DNA from: Streptomyces mangrovi
GTDB lineage: Bacteria > Actinomycetota > Actinomycetes > Streptomycetales > Streptomycetaceae
NCBI RefSeq assembly: GCF_900114215.1
Contig: NZ_FOSG01000025.1
Location: forward strand, 1-64,000
Direction of reading: 5' to 3'
DNA: 64,000 nt
Below are positions 32,203-41,160 of this stretch, in pieces. Under the pieces are notes generated by a model. It was not told where the DNA came from. It did no database searches and saw nothing but the letters and a program-made list of their open reading frames with translations. The stretch's first letter is position 1; every line of letters begins with the position of its first letter. Made by a program: the position numbers and the translations under genes.

Positions 32203-32967
32203 ATGCTCCACCTCGCCTCCGGGACGGGGATCTACGAGACCGTCCTGACCGGCGGTCTGCTCCTGGCGATCCCCATCGCCCTGCTGGGTGGGCTGGTGTC
32301 GTTCTTCTCCCCCTGCGTTCTGCCGCTCGTCCCCGGCTACCTCTCCTACGTCACGGGCATCGGCGGCGCCGACCTGGCCGAGGCGCGCAGAGGGCGGATG
32401 GTGCTCGGCGCCTCCCTGTTCGTCGCGGGCTTCACGGCGGTCTTCGTCTCGGGCGGCGCCCTCTTCGGCTACTTCGGCCAGACGCTCCTGGAGCACCAGG
32501 AGACGATCACCCGGATCCTGGGCGTGTTCCTGATCGCGATGGGCCTGCTCTTCGCCGGACTGCTCAAGGGGGTCGGGCAGCGCGAGTTCCGCTTCCACCG
32601 CAGACCGGCCGTGGGCCTGGCCGGCGCCCCCGTGCTGGGTGTGCTCTTCGGCGTCGGCTGGACGCCGTGCCTGGGGCCCACGCTGGCCGCGGTCAACACA
32701 CTGGCGCTCAGCGAGGCGAGCGCGGGGCGGGGAGCGCTGCTGACGGTCGCCTACTGCCTGGGCCTGGGCCTGCCGCTGATACTGACGGCGGTGGCCTTCC
32801 GGCGGGCGATCGGCGCCTTCGCCGTGGTCAAGCGGCACTACGTGTGGGTCATGCGGATCGGCGGGGGGATGCTGGTCGCGCTGGGGGTCTTGATGCTCAC
32901 CGGGGCGTGGGACCTGCTGCTGACCGAAATGCGCACCTGGACCAACAGCTTCACCGTAGGGATCTGA
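32203..32967 (+). CDS. ccdA: Cytochrome c biogenesis protein CcdA
   Basis: This 254-residue membrane protein of the DsbD/CcdA family has six predicted helices and the two conserved membrane cysteines in FFSPCVLPLVPGYLSY and GWTPCLGPTLAA. It passes electrons from cytoplasmic thioredoxin across the membrane to ResA. The ATG at 32203 is close behind resA, with TGAGGCGG as the likely ribosome site. resB starts one base after its stop codon, so the genes are an operon. Confidence 0.95.
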   Translation: MLHLASGTGIYETVLTGGLLLAIPIALLGGLVSFFSPCVLPLVPGYLSYVTGIGGADLAEARRGRMVLGASLFVAGFTAVFVSGGALFGYFGQTLLEHQETITRILGVFLIAMGLLFAGLLKGVGQREFRFHRRPAVGLAGAPVLGVLFGVGWTPCLGPTLAAVNTLALSEASAGRGALLTVAYCLGLGLPLILTAVAFRRAIGAFAVVKRHYVWVMRIGGGMLVALGVLMLTGAWDLLLTEMRTWTNSFTVGI

Positions 32968-32968
32968 G

Positions 32969-34816
32969 ATGCCCACAGCCGATGTCGGGAAAGCTCCCGA
33001 GAACACCCGGGCCGACGCCGAGGAGCAGGAGGCCGGCGGCCGGATCTCCACGGCCCCCCGCGAGGACCCGTCGGTCGACGTCCCCGCCCTGGGGCCGGTG
33101 GGCTGGGCCCGCTGGTTCTGGCGGCAGCTCACCTCGATGCGGGTCGCGCTGATCCTGCTCTTCCTGCTCTCGCTCGCCGCCGTCCCCGGCTCGCTGATCC
33201 CGCAGAACGGCGCGGACGCCTTCGCCGTGCGCGACTTCAAGGAGCGCAACGGGACGCTGGCGGAGGTCTACGACAGACTCCAGCTCTTCGACGTCTACAG
33301 CTCGGTGTGGTTCTCCGCGATCTACATCCTGCTGTTCGTCTCGCTCATCGGCTGCATCCTTCCGCGCAGCTGGCAGTTCGTCGGCCAGCTGCGCTCCCGT
33401 CCGCCGCGCGCGCCGCGCCGGCTGACCGGGATGCCCGCCCACACCACCTGGCGCACCGACACCGAGCCGGAGCAGGTGCTCCGGGCGGCGCGGACGCTGC
33501 TGCGGGGGCGCCGCTTCCGCACCTGTCCGACCGAGGAGACCGGCGGCCCGGACGGCTCCGGCGGATCCGTCTCCGGAGGCTCGGTCGCCGCCGAGAAGGG
33601 CTATCTGCGAGAGGCCGGCAACCTCGTCTTCCACGTCTCGCTGATCGTGATGCTGCTCGCCTTCGCGGCCGGGCAGCTGTGGAACTCCGAGGGCGGCAAG
33701 CTCATCGTGGAGGGCGACGGGTTCTCCAACACGCTCGTCCACTACGACGACTTCACCTCCGGGTCGCTGTACGACACCGACGACCTGGACGTCTTCGGCT
33801 TCACGCTGGAGGAGTTCCACGCCTCCTTCGAGCGCACCGGCCCGCAGCGCGGCACCGCGCGCACCTTCCGCGCCGACGTCTCGTACTGGGAGGGCGCGGA
33901 CGGCCCCGAGAAGAAGACCTCCATCGAGGTCAACCACCCGCTGAAGGTCGGCGACTCCAAGGTCTTCCTGGTCGGCCACGGCTACGCGCCGGTCGTCACC
34001 GTCACCGACGGGCAGGGGAAGATGGCGTACCGGGGCCCGGTGCCGTTCCTGCCGCAGGAGAGCCTGGGGCTGACCTCCACGGGCGTCATCAAGGTCAACG
34101 ACTACCGGAACAAGGACGGCGAGAAGGAGCAGCTCGGCTTCCAGGGCATCTTCACGCCCACCTACGGGATCGACGCCGAGCGCGGGCCGCACTCGACCTT
34201 CCCCGAGCTGGACTACCCGGTGCTCTCCCTCAACGCCTTCCACGGCGATCTGGGCGTCAACGCGGGACTCCCGCAGAACGTCTACCAGCTCGACACCGAC
34301 AAGATGGAGCAGTTCAAGGCCGAGGACGGCGACCTGTTCCGGGCCGATCTGCGCCCCGGCGAGTCGGTGGAGCTGCCGGACGGCGCGGGCACGCTGACGT
34401 TCGACCGCGTCGAGCAGTGGGCCAGCTTCCAGGTCTCCCAGGAGCCCGGGGAGGGCTGGGCGCTGGCCGGGGCCACCGCCGCCGTGCTCGGCCTGGCCGG
34501 CTCGCTGTTCGTCCGGCGCCGCAGGGTGTGGGTCCGCGCCCGGCGCGGCGCGGACGGCGTCACCGTGGTGGAGATGGCCGGGCTGGGCCGCAGCGAGTCC
34601 GCACGGCTCCCCGAGGAGCTGGGCGACCTGGCCTTCGCCCTCCAGGACGACGCCCCGCCCGCGGCGGACCCGGACGGGGAGGACCCGGACGGGGAGGACT
34701 CGGCCCCCGGTCAGGACGCCGGCCGGGACGCCGGGGAGAGCACGGGGGGGACCACAGAAGACGTACCGGCTGCCACCGAGGACGCCGGCCCCTCGTCACG
34801 AGGAGAGAACGAGTGA
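32969..34816 (+). CDS. resB: Cytochrome c biogenesis protein ResB
   Basis: This 615-residue ResB/Ccs1 family protein forms the system II heme lyase with CcsA. Seen: three early membrane helices (one starting MRVALILLFLLSLAAVPGSL), a large extracytoplasmic domain, and a fourth helix at GWALAGATAAVLGLAGSLFV. A long acidic cytoplasmic tail rich in Asp/Gly/Glu follows (about 34650-34800). Two disordered Gly/Ser segments flank the second and third helices. It overlaps the ccsA start by 4 bases. The acidic tail is longer than in many homologues and looks disordered. Confidence 0.94.
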   Translation: MPTADVGKAPENTRADAEEQEAGGRISTAPREDPSVDVPALGPVGWARWFWRQLTSMRVALILLFLLSLAAVPGSLIPQNGADAFAVRDFKERNGTLAEVYDRLQLFDVYSSVWFSAIYILLFVSLIGCILPRSWQFVGQLRSRPPRAPRRLTGMPAHTTWRTDTEPEQVLRAARTLLRGRRFRTCPTEETGGPDGSGGSVSGGSVAAEKGYLREAGNLVFHVSLIVMLLAFAAGQLWNSEGGKLIVEGDGFSNTLVHYDDFTSGSLYDTDDLDVFGFTLEEFHASFERTGPQRGTARTFRADVSYWEGADGPEKKTSIEVNHPLKVGDSKVFLVGHGYAPVVTVTDGQGKMAYRGPVPFLPQESLGLTSTGVIKVNDYRNKDGEKEQLGFQGIFTPTYGIDAERGPHSTFPELDYPVLSLNAFHGDLGVNAGLPQNVYQLDTDKMEQFKAEDGDLFRADLRPGESVELPDGAGTLTFDRVEQWASFQVSQEPGEGWALAGATAAVLGLAGSLFVRRRRVWVRARRGADGVTVVEMAGLGRSESARLPEELGDLAFALQDDAPPAADPDGEDPDGEDSAPGQDAGRDAGESTGGTTEDVPAATEDAGPSSRGENE

Positions 34817-35946
34817 ACCCAGTGGACATCGCCGTCGCAGCGAACGAGAGCCTCGCCGAGTTCAGCAACCTGCTGATCAAGTCGGCGATGGCCGTGTACG
34901 CCCTGGCCTTCGTCGCGCACATCGTGGAGTGGGTGTTCGGCAGCCGCAGCAAGGTGGCCCGCACCGCCGCCGCGCTGACCGCCGAGGGCGCCGGGAAGTC
35001 CGGGGGCGCCCGGACGACCGCCGCGGGGAAGGGCGCCGACAAGGTCTCCGTCACCGTGCGGACCTCCGGCGGCGGTACGGAGGTGCTGGAGCGACCCAAG
35101 GTCGTCACCCGCTCCGCCCCGGGCCGCCGGACCGGTGTGCCGGACGGCCCCGGCGCGGCCGGCGGGGACGAGCAGGGCGACCTGTACGGCCGGATCGCCG
35201 TCTCGCTCACCGTGCTGGCCTTCCTGCTGCACTTCGCCGCGGTGCTCACCCGCGCCCTGTCGGTGCAGCGCGCCCCCTGGGGCAACATGTACGAGTTCTC
35301 GACGGCCTTCTCGATGGTCGCCGTCGGTGCCTACCTGGCCTTCCTGGTGGCGAAGAAGGACATCCGCTGGATCGGGCTGCCGCTGGTCACCACCGTGCTG
35401 CTCGACCTGGGCCTGGCCATCGTGGTCTTCTACACCGAGAGCGACCAGCTCGTCCCGGCGCTCGACTCGTACTGGATGTGGATCCACGTCTCGCTGGCCA
35501 TCGTGTGCGGCGCGCTGTTCTACCTCGGCGCGGTCTCCACGCTGCTGTACCTGTTCCGGGACCGCTACGAGGCCAAGCTGGAGGCCGGCGGCAGGCCGGG
35601 CGCCTTCGCCGGCTCCGTACTGGAGCGGCTGCCCAGCTCCGCGTCGCTGGACGGCTTCGCCTACCGCATCAACGCCGCCGTCTTCCCGTTCTGGACCTTC
35701 ACCATCATCGCGGGCGCCATCTGGGCCGAGAACGCCTGGGGCCGCTACTGGGGCTGGGACCCCAAGGAGACCTGGTCCTTCATCACCTGGGTCGGCTACG
35801 CGGCGTACCTGCACGCCCGTGCCACGGCGGGCTGGAAGGGGCGCAAGGCGGCGTACCTGGCGCTGATCGCCTTCCTGTGCTTCCTGTTCAACTACTACGG
35901 CGTCAACGTCTTCTTCGACGGCCTGCACTCCTACGGCGGGGTGTGA
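34813..35946 (+). CDS. ccsA: Cytochrome c biogenesis protein CcsA (ResC)
   Basis: This 377-residue, polytopic heme-handling protein has the signature WWD-type motif WGRYWGWDPKETWSFITW in an external loop and flanking histidines (for example LHFAAVLTRAL and LHARATAG). This is the heme transporter/synthase half of the system II complex with ResB. A cytoplasmic linker (about residues 45-115) is Gly/Ala/Thr-rich. It starts at GTG overlapping the resB stop, with AGGAGAGAA upstream. It is the last gene of the resA-ccdA-resB-ccsA operon. Confidence 0.95.
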   Translation: MNPVDIAVAANESLAEFSNLLIKSAMAVYALAFVAHIVEWVFGSRSKVARTAAALTAEGAGKSGGARTTAAGKGADKVSVTVRTSGGGTEVLERPKVVTRSAPGRRTGVPDGPGAAGGDEQGDLYGRIAVSLTVLAFLLHFAAVLTRALSVQRAPWGNMYEFSTAFSMVAVGAYLAFLVAKKDIRWIGLPLVTTVLLDLGLAIVVFYTESDQLVPALDSYWMWIHVSLAIVCGALFYLGAVSTLLYLFRDRYEAKLEAGGRPGAFAGSVLERLPSSASLDGFAYRINAAVFPFWTFTIIAGAIWAENAWGRYWGWDPKETWSFITWVGYAAYLHARATAGWKGRKAAYLALIAFLCFLFNYYGVNVFFDGLHSYGGV

Positions 35947-35978
35947 CCGTCCCGAGGTGATGTGACGCGGGCGCGCTC

Positions 35979-36434
35979 TCAGGAGGCGGCGGGCGGGGTG
36001 GTGTCCTCCGGCCCGCCGTTATCCTTGTCGGCCTCCCTGCCGGCGCCGCCGTCCCTCCTGTCGTTCTTCCGGCCCCGCTCCTCACCGGACTCCTGCCCCC
36101 GCTCCTGCTCCCGCTTCCGCTCCTGCTCCGGCTCGGGCGTCCCCGGGCGCTGCCGCCCGCGCTCGTTGATCGACTTCAGGAAGTCGGGGTTGTCGTCCGG
36201 CGCCACCCACCGGCGCTCGGTGGGGCGGGTGGCGCCGTAGGGCGCGTTCCTGCGCGGCCGTCCGGCCAGGAACCAGGCGATGGGCCCGAACAGCACCGAT
36301 CCGAAGAGCACGATGATGAAGACCCATGCCGGCTTCGGCAGCTTGCGGACCTCGTTCTCGGGGGTGTTCAGGCAGTCGATGAAGGCGTAGATCCACACCG
36401 CCAGGATCAGAACGGTCGGAAGAAGCCTGAGCAT
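35979..36434 (-). CDS. PLD nuclease N-terminal domain (PLDc_N) membrane protein
   Basis: This 151-residue protein has two membrane helices (LLPTVLILAVWIYAFIDCL and PAWVFIIVLFGSVLFGPIAW) separated by a short loop, the PLDc_N domain found at the N-terminus of cardiolipin synthases but here on its own. After the helices come a basic GRPRRN segment and a long, very charged, disordered tail (Glu/Arg/Lys/Gln-rich). No catalytic HKD motif is present, so it is not an enzyme by itself. It is convergent with ccsA and divergent from mqnL. Confidence 0.88.
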   Translation of the reverse strand: MLRLLPTVLILAVWIYAFIDCLNTPENEVRKLPKPAWVFIIVLFGSVLFGPIAWFLAGRPRRNAPYGATRPTERRWVAPDDNPDFLKSINERGRQRPGTPEPEQERKREQERGQESGEERGRKNDRRDGGAGREADKDNGGPEDTTPPAAS

Positions 36435-36569
36435 TGGGCAACGCCCCCTGGAAGCGTGTAGTGCGGCAGGTGCCGGGCCCTGCGCGGGCCCGTGGTCCGG
36501 GGTGCCTGGCCGGAGCCGGAGGAGGCCCCGTGACACGCCCAGGGTAATCGGTGTCGGATACTTGCCCGT

Positions 36570-38021
36570 ATGGCATACGACGATCTCCGCTCGCTGCTGC
36601 GGGCCCTGGAGCGCGACGGCGACCTCGTACGGATCAAGGCCGAGGTCGATCCCCATCTGGAGGTCGGGGAGATCGTCGACCGGGTCCAGAAGTCCGGCGG
36701 CCCGGCGCTGCTCTTCGAGAACGTCAGGGGCTCCGACATGCCGCTGGCGATGAACGTCTTCGGCACCGACCGCCGCACGCTCAAGTCGCTGGGCCTGTCC
36801 TCCTACGACGACATCAGCGAGAAGATCGGCGGACTGCTGCGGCCCGAGCTGCCGCAGGGCTTCGTCGGGATGCGCGAGGCGTTCGGCAAGCTCGGCGCGA
36901 TGGCGCACGTACCGCCGAGGAAGGTCAAGGAGGCGCCCGTCCAGGAGGTCGTCCTCACCGGCGACGACGTGGACCTGGAGAAGCTGCCCGCGCTGTTCAC
37001 CTGGCCCAAGGACGGCGGCTCCTTCTTCAACCTGGGCCTGACCCACACCAAGGACCCCGAGACCGGCATCCGCAACCTGGGCCTGTACCGCCTCCAGCGG
37101 CACGACCGGCGCACCATCGGGATGCACTGGCAGATCCACAAGGACAGCCGCAACCACTACCAGACGGCCGCACGGCGCGGCGAGCGGCTGCCGGTCGCCA
37201 TCGCCTTCGGCTGCCCGCCCGCCGTCACCTACGCCTCCACCGCGCCGCTGCCGGGCGACATCGACGAGTACCTGTTCGCCGGCTTCCTCCAGGGAAAGCG
37301 GGTGGAGATGGTGGACTGCAAGGCGGTGCCGCTCCAGGTCCCCGCCCGCGCCGAGGTGGTGCTGGAGGGCTGGCTGGAGCCGGGAAGGATGCTCCCGGAG
37401 GGGCCGTTCGGCGACCACACCGGCTTCTACACGCCGCAGGAGGACTTCCCGGCCCTGACCGTCGACTGCGTGACGATGCGCAGACGGCCGGTCTTCCAGT
37501 CCATCGTGGTGGGCCGCCCGCCGACGGAGGACGGGCCGCTGGGCCGGGCGACGGAACGCTTCTTCCTGCCGCTGCTGAAGATCATCGTCCCGGACATCGT
37601 GGACTACCACCTCCCCGAGGCGGGAGGCTTCCACAACTGCGCGATCATCTCGATCGACAAGAAGTACCCCAAGCACGCGCAGAAGGTGATGTCCGCCATC
37701 TGGGGCGCGCACATGATGTCGCTGACCAAGCTGATCGTGGTGGTCGACTCCGACTGCGACGTCCACGATCTGCACGAGGTCGCCTGGCGCGCCCTGGGCA
37801 ACACCGACTACGCCCGCGACCTCCTCCTCACCGAGGGGCCGGTGGACCATCTCGACCACGCCTCCTACCAGCAGTTCTGGGGCGGCAAGGCGGGCATCGA
37901 CGCCACCGCCAAGTGGCCCGAGGAGGGCTACACGCGCGACGGGGGCTGGCCGGACATGGTCCTGTCCGACCCCGACACGGCCGAGAAGGTCAGCCGCCGC
38001 TGGCGGGAGTACGGGCTGTGA
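36570..38021 (+). CDS. mqnL: UbiD-family decarboxylase of futalosine menaquinone pathway (MqnL)
   Basis: This 483-residue, UbiD-type prenylated-FMN decarboxylase fits removal of the carboxylate in the late futalosine pathway (1,4-dihydroxy-6-naphthoate branch). Seen: the UbiD start DLRSLLRALERDGDLVRI, the cofactor-binding NLGLYRLQRHDRRTIGMHWQ, the conserved EGPFGDHTGFY acid loop, and the C-terminal WPDMVLSD. Length matches the family. It overlaps the prenyltransferase gene by 4 bases (GTGA). Its cofactor is made by the UbiX-type protein encoded at 41161. The specific substrate is inferred from the mqn neighbourhood. Confidence 0.92.
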   Translation: MAYDDLRSLLRALERDGDLVRIKAEVDPHLEVGEIVDRVQKSGGPALLFENVRGSDMPLAMNVFGTDRRTLKSLGLSSYDDISEKIGGLLRPELPQGFVGMREAFGKLGAMAHVPPRKVKEAPVQEVVLTGDDVDLEKLPALFTWPKDGGSFFNLGLTHTKDPETGIRNLGLYRLQRHDRRTIGMHWQIHKDSRNHYQTAARRGERLPVAIAFGCPPAVTYASTAPLPGDIDEYLFAGFLQGKRVEMVDCKAVPLQVPARAEVVLEGWLEPGRMLPEGPFGDHTGFYTPQEDFPALTVDCVTMRRRPVFQSIVVGRPPTEDGPLGRATERFFLPLLKIIVPDIVDYHLPEAGGFHNCAIISIDKKYPKHAQKVMSAIWGAHMMSLTKLIVVVDSDCDVHDLHEVAWRALGNTDYARDLLLTEGPVDHLDHASYQQFWGGKAGIDATAKWPEEGYTRDGGWPDMVLSDPDTAEKVSRRWREYGL

Positions 38022-38938
38022 GTTCCGTCACCGAGGGCGTCGCCGGCCCCCAGCCCGCCCGGCCCGCCGGCCGGGTCAGGGCGTTCCTGCGGCTGGTGAT
38101 GATCGAGCACTCGGTCTTCGCGCTGCCCTTCGCGTACATCGCCTCGCTCACCGCGATGTTCCTGGACGACGGCACCGTCCACTGGTGGGAGCTGCTCCTG
38201 GTCACGGTCGCGATGGTGGGGCTGCGGACCTTCGCGATGGCCGCCAACCGGATCATCGACCGGGAGATCGACGCCCGCAACCCGCGCACCGCGGGGCGCG
38301 AGCTGGTCACCGGGGCGCTGTCGGTGCGCACCGCGTGGGCCGGGGCGCTGGTCGCGCTCGCCGTCTTCCTCGGGGCCGCCGCGCTGCTGAACCCGCTGTG
38401 CCTGGCGCTCGCGCCCGTCGCCGTGGTGCCGATGGTGGTCTACCCGTACGGGAAGCGGTTCACCGACTTCCCGCACGCCATACTCGGGCTCGCACAGGCC
38501 ATGGGGCCCGTGGGCGCCTGGATCGCGGTCACCGGCGCCTGGTCGTGGGAGGCGGTGGTCCTCGGGCTGGCGGTGGGCGTGTGGATCGGCGGCTTCGACC
38601 TGATCTTCGGCTGCCAGGACGTGGCCGCCGACCGGGCCCACGGGGTGCGGTCCGTCCCCGCGCGCTTCGGCATAGCCGCCGCGCTGTACGGGGCCCGCGG
38701 CTCCCATGTCGTCACCGTGGCGCTGCTGGCCTGGTACGGCGCGCTGACCGGGGCCGGCGCGCCGTACTGGGCGGGGCTGGCGGTCGTGGTGGCGGCGTTC
38801 GTCTACGAGCACTCCATCGTGCGGCCCGGCGACCTGTCCCGGCTGAACCGGGCGTTCTTCACCGTCAACGGCTTCATCGGAATCGTGCTGTTCGGCTGCG
38901 CCCTGCTCGATCTGGCGCTGCGCGGTCTGACGGTGTGA
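38018..38938 (+). CDS. mqnP: UbiA-family prenyltransferase (MqnP)
   Basis: This 306-residue, polytopic membrane enzyme of the UbiA family attaches the polyprenyl tail to the naphthoquinol ring. The two Asp-rich motifs that bind Mg-diphosphate are present: NRIIDREIDARNPRT and DLIFGCQDVAADR. About eight to nine helices are predicted. It starts at GTG overlapping the mqnL stop, so the two are co-translated. In the futalosine pathway this step follows or precedes decarboxylation by MqnL; the order is not evident from sequence. Confidence 0.92.
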   Translation: MSSVTEGVAGPQPARPAGRVRAFLRLVMIEHSVFALPFAYIASLTAMFLDDGTVHWWELLLVTVAMVGLRTFAMAANRIIDREIDARNPRTAGRELVTGALSVRTAWAGALVALAVFLGAAALLNPLCLALAPVAVVPMVVYPYGKRFTDFPHAILGLAQAMGPVGAWIAVTGAWSWEAVVLGLAVGVWIGGFDLIFGCQDVAADRAHGVRSVPARFGIAAALYGARGSHVVTVALLAWYGALTGAGAPYWAGLAVVVAAFVYEHSIVRPGDLSRLNRAFFTVNGFIGIVLFGCALLDLALRGLTV

Positions 38939-38995
38939 CGGTGCGGTCACGGGCCGGCTCGGGGCGGCGGTGCGCCGGCCGCCCGGCCGGGCGGG

Positions 38996-39616
38996 TCAGG
39001 GTATCCGCCGCCGGGCCCGCGCGGCGGGCGCCGAGCGGCGGAACCAGAACGCCGCCAGCACCCCGCCGATCAGCCCGAACAGATGCCCCTGCCAGGAGAC
39101 GCCCTGGGCGGTGGGCAGCACGCCCCACAGGATCGAGCCGTAGAGCAGCACGACCGTGATGCCCACGGTGATGTCGAGTGCGTCCCGGTCGACGAAGCCG
39201 CGCACCAGCAGATAGCCGAAGAGGCCGAAGACCACACCCGAGGCGCCCGCCGTCAGGGAGTTCTCCGGCGCGGTGAGCCAGACGCCCAGGCCGCTGACGA
39301 CGATGATCGTCAGGCAGACGGCCAGGAACCGGCCTATCCCGCGCACGGCCGCCAGGAAGCCCAGCACCAGCAGCGGCAGGCTGTTGGCCGCCACGTGGTC
39401 CCAGCCGAAGTGCAGGAACGCCGCCGGCACCACGTCGGCCAGCTCGTCCGTCTCGCGCGGCGAGATGCCGTAGGGGTCGAGGGAGTTGCCGGTGGCCACG
39501 TCGACGGCCTCCAGCAGCCACAGCAGGGCCACCCAGGACGCCATCAGCACGCCCGCCGACATCGCCCTGGAGGCGCGTGGGGAGCGGGAAGCCCCGGCCA
39601 CCGGTCCGTACACCAT
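38996..39616 (-). CDS. Rhomboid family intramembrane serine protease
   Basis: This 206-residue rhomboid has six membrane helices. The catalytic serine is in TAGASGVVFGLFGYLLVRG (GxSG motif) and the catalytic histidine in GVSWQGHLFGLIGG. The helix-2 asparagine/histidine region HFGWDHVAANSLPLLVLG is also typical. Rhomboids cut substrates within the membrane; the target here is unknown. The ATG at 39616 has AGGGA upstream. The frame extends to 39691, but that start lacks a ribosome site. It is convergent with mqnP, with a 57-base gap. Confidence 0.93.
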   Translation of the reverse strand: MVYGPVAGASRSPRASRAMSAGVLMASWVALLWLLEAVDVATGNSLDPYGISPRETDELADVVPAAFLHFGWDHVAANSLPLLVLGFLAAVRGIGRFLAVCLTIIVVSGLGVWLTAPENSLTAGASGVVFGLFGYLLVRGFVDRDALDITVGITVVLLYGSILWGVLPTAQGVSWQGHLFGLIGGVLAAFWFRRSAPAARARRRIP

Positions 39617-39800
39617 CCGGTCCCTCTCTCCCGTTCGATACCGCTGATCAGTCCCGGCGCCGCCGCCGGTGCCGCTGCCGGCGTCCGGCATCGCCGCCGG
39701 TCACGCCGCCGTCCCGGTCTGCCCGTTTCCCTGCCCGTTTCGCCGCCGCGTACGTCCTGAGAACGTCACGGAACGTGCCGGGAGTTCCGGCCGGGGCGTC

Positions 39801-40991
39801 TCAGGGCCGGGACGAGCCCAGCTCCTCGTAGAGCACCGCGGCCATCACGTCCTGCGGGTCCAGCCACCTGGCGCCCCTGGGCGCCTTCACCGAGACCGCC
39901 GAACCGGGCGCGAAGGAGAGGGTGAGCGGTATCTCCTCCGTCTCCCCGGCGTCCGTCTGTCCGGTGAACTGCGCCAGGTCCACCGTCATTCCCGACAGTA
40001 CGCCGCCGCGCAGTGCCAGCTCCGCGGTGATCCGCCGGTCCGGTGCCCGCTCCAGCCAGGTGAACCCGATCCCGTCGAAGCGGTCCTCCAACGGGGCCAG
40101 CGCCCGTGCGAGGCCGTCGGCGGTCTCGCGGGCCGGGAGGGTCACCCTGACGCGTTCGGCGCCGTCCGCCCGCCCGGACTCCCGCAGGACGGCGTGGTCG
40201 TCCAGGGCCCGGCGCACCGCGCCGATCACACGGTGCTGGGCCCGGGCGCTCTGCAGGATGTCCACGCTGTTGGCCAGCCGCTGGGCGCGCTCGCCGTACT
40301 TGCCGCCCACCGCCCGCGCGAAGTGGTCGAACTCCTCGGGGTCCATCTGCACCCACCGGCCTTCGAGCATGTCCCGGGCGGCGGCCATGGAGGGCGGCAG
40401 GGAGTCGGCCGAGCGGGCCAGCTCGGCCGCCCGCACCACCGTCTCGCGGCTCCGGCCCGTCTCGTGCGCCAGCCGCGTCCAGTTGGCGCGCACGTAGAAG
40501 TCGGCGCCGACCGACTTGTAGGCGGCCACGTCCCGGTTGCCGAAGTTCACGGCCGCGGCCGTGTCGATCCGGTCCTTCCCGCCGAGGTCCTTCAGCGGCC
40601 TGTCCGCGCCGAACACGAACGCCGTCTCCATCCGGGACAGCAGCAGCGCGTCGGTGCGGGAGACCGCCGGGCCCATGCCCCGCTCGTGGTTGTGCCGCAG
40701 GAAGGCGTGTATCTCGTCGGCCGGGGCGTCGACGCGCGCGGCGACCGACACCGTCTCCCACTCGCCGAGCCTGTCGACGGCCTGGCGGACCCTGGCCTCG
40801 GCGTCGGTCCTCCCGGGGGCCTGGCAGGCGGTGGAGGCGGCGATCAGGAGGGCGCAGCCGACCGCCGCCAGGCGCGTGCGGCCGGTGCGCCCGCCGGCCG
40901 GGGCGTGCCCGGAGCGCTCGGTGTGCGTGACGGGTGTGCGGGATGTGCGGGGTGTACGGGATGCGCGGCGGGCGCGGGGCATACGGGGCAT
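39801..40991 (-). CDS. Putative lipoprotein of unknown function
   Basis: This 396-residue protein begins with a strongly basic Arg/Pro/Thr-rich segment. A hydrophobic stretch and the lipobox-like STAC near residue 56 follow (TRLAAVGCALLIAASTACQ). It has an LprG/LppX-like composition: alternating beta/helix with RWVQMDPEEFDHFAR and ADFYVRANWTRLA, features also seen in proteins that hold a lipid or ligand. I do not recognise a named domain. The start is uncertain: ATG 40991 is used, TTG 41003 and ATG 40982 are alternatives. It is divergent from mqnM across a strong inverted repeat. Confidence 0.75.
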   Translation of the reverse strand: MPRMPRARRASRTPRTSRTPVTHTERSGHAPAGGRTGRTRLAAVGCALLIAASTACQAPGRTDAEARVRQAVDRLGEWETVSVAARVDAPADEIHAFLRHNHERGMGPAVSRTDALLLSRMETAFVFGADRPLKDLGGKDRIDTAAAVNFGNRDVAAYKSVGADFYVRANWTRLAHETGRSRETVVRAAELARSADSLPPSMAAARDMLEGRWVQMDPEEFDHFARAVGGKYGERAQRLANSVDILQSARAQHRVIGAVRRALDDHAVLRESGRADGAERVRVTLPARETADGLARALAPLEDRFDGIGFTWLERAPDRRITAELALRGGVLSGMTVDLAQFTGQTDAGETEEIPLTLSFAPGSAVSVKAPRGARWLDPQDVMAAVLYEELGSSRP

Positions 40992-41078
40992 GCGTCGATC
41001 CAACTACCTCGGGGACGGAGACGGCCAGGGGCCAGGGTGCCCCGGCCGGCGCGGGAGGGCGGCGCGGCGGCCTTGGGA

Positions 41079-41144
41079 CGTGTTCCGAGAGTCCCGCCCG
41101 CGGGGCGCCGCCCCGCGGGCGGCCGACGCTGCTCTCGGAACACG
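41079..41144. repeat. Compound inverted repeat between divergent genes
   Basis: Outer 13-bp arms (41079-41091 with 41132-41144, CGTGTTCCGAGAG and complement) enclose an inner 13-bp GC-rich stem (41094-41106 with 41110-41122). It lies between two divergent genes, so it is not in a normal terminator position. It may be a small MITE-like element or an operator. Its right end touches the mqnM -10 element. Confidence 0.7.
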
Positions 41145-41160
41145 CCTTAGGCTCGGTGCC

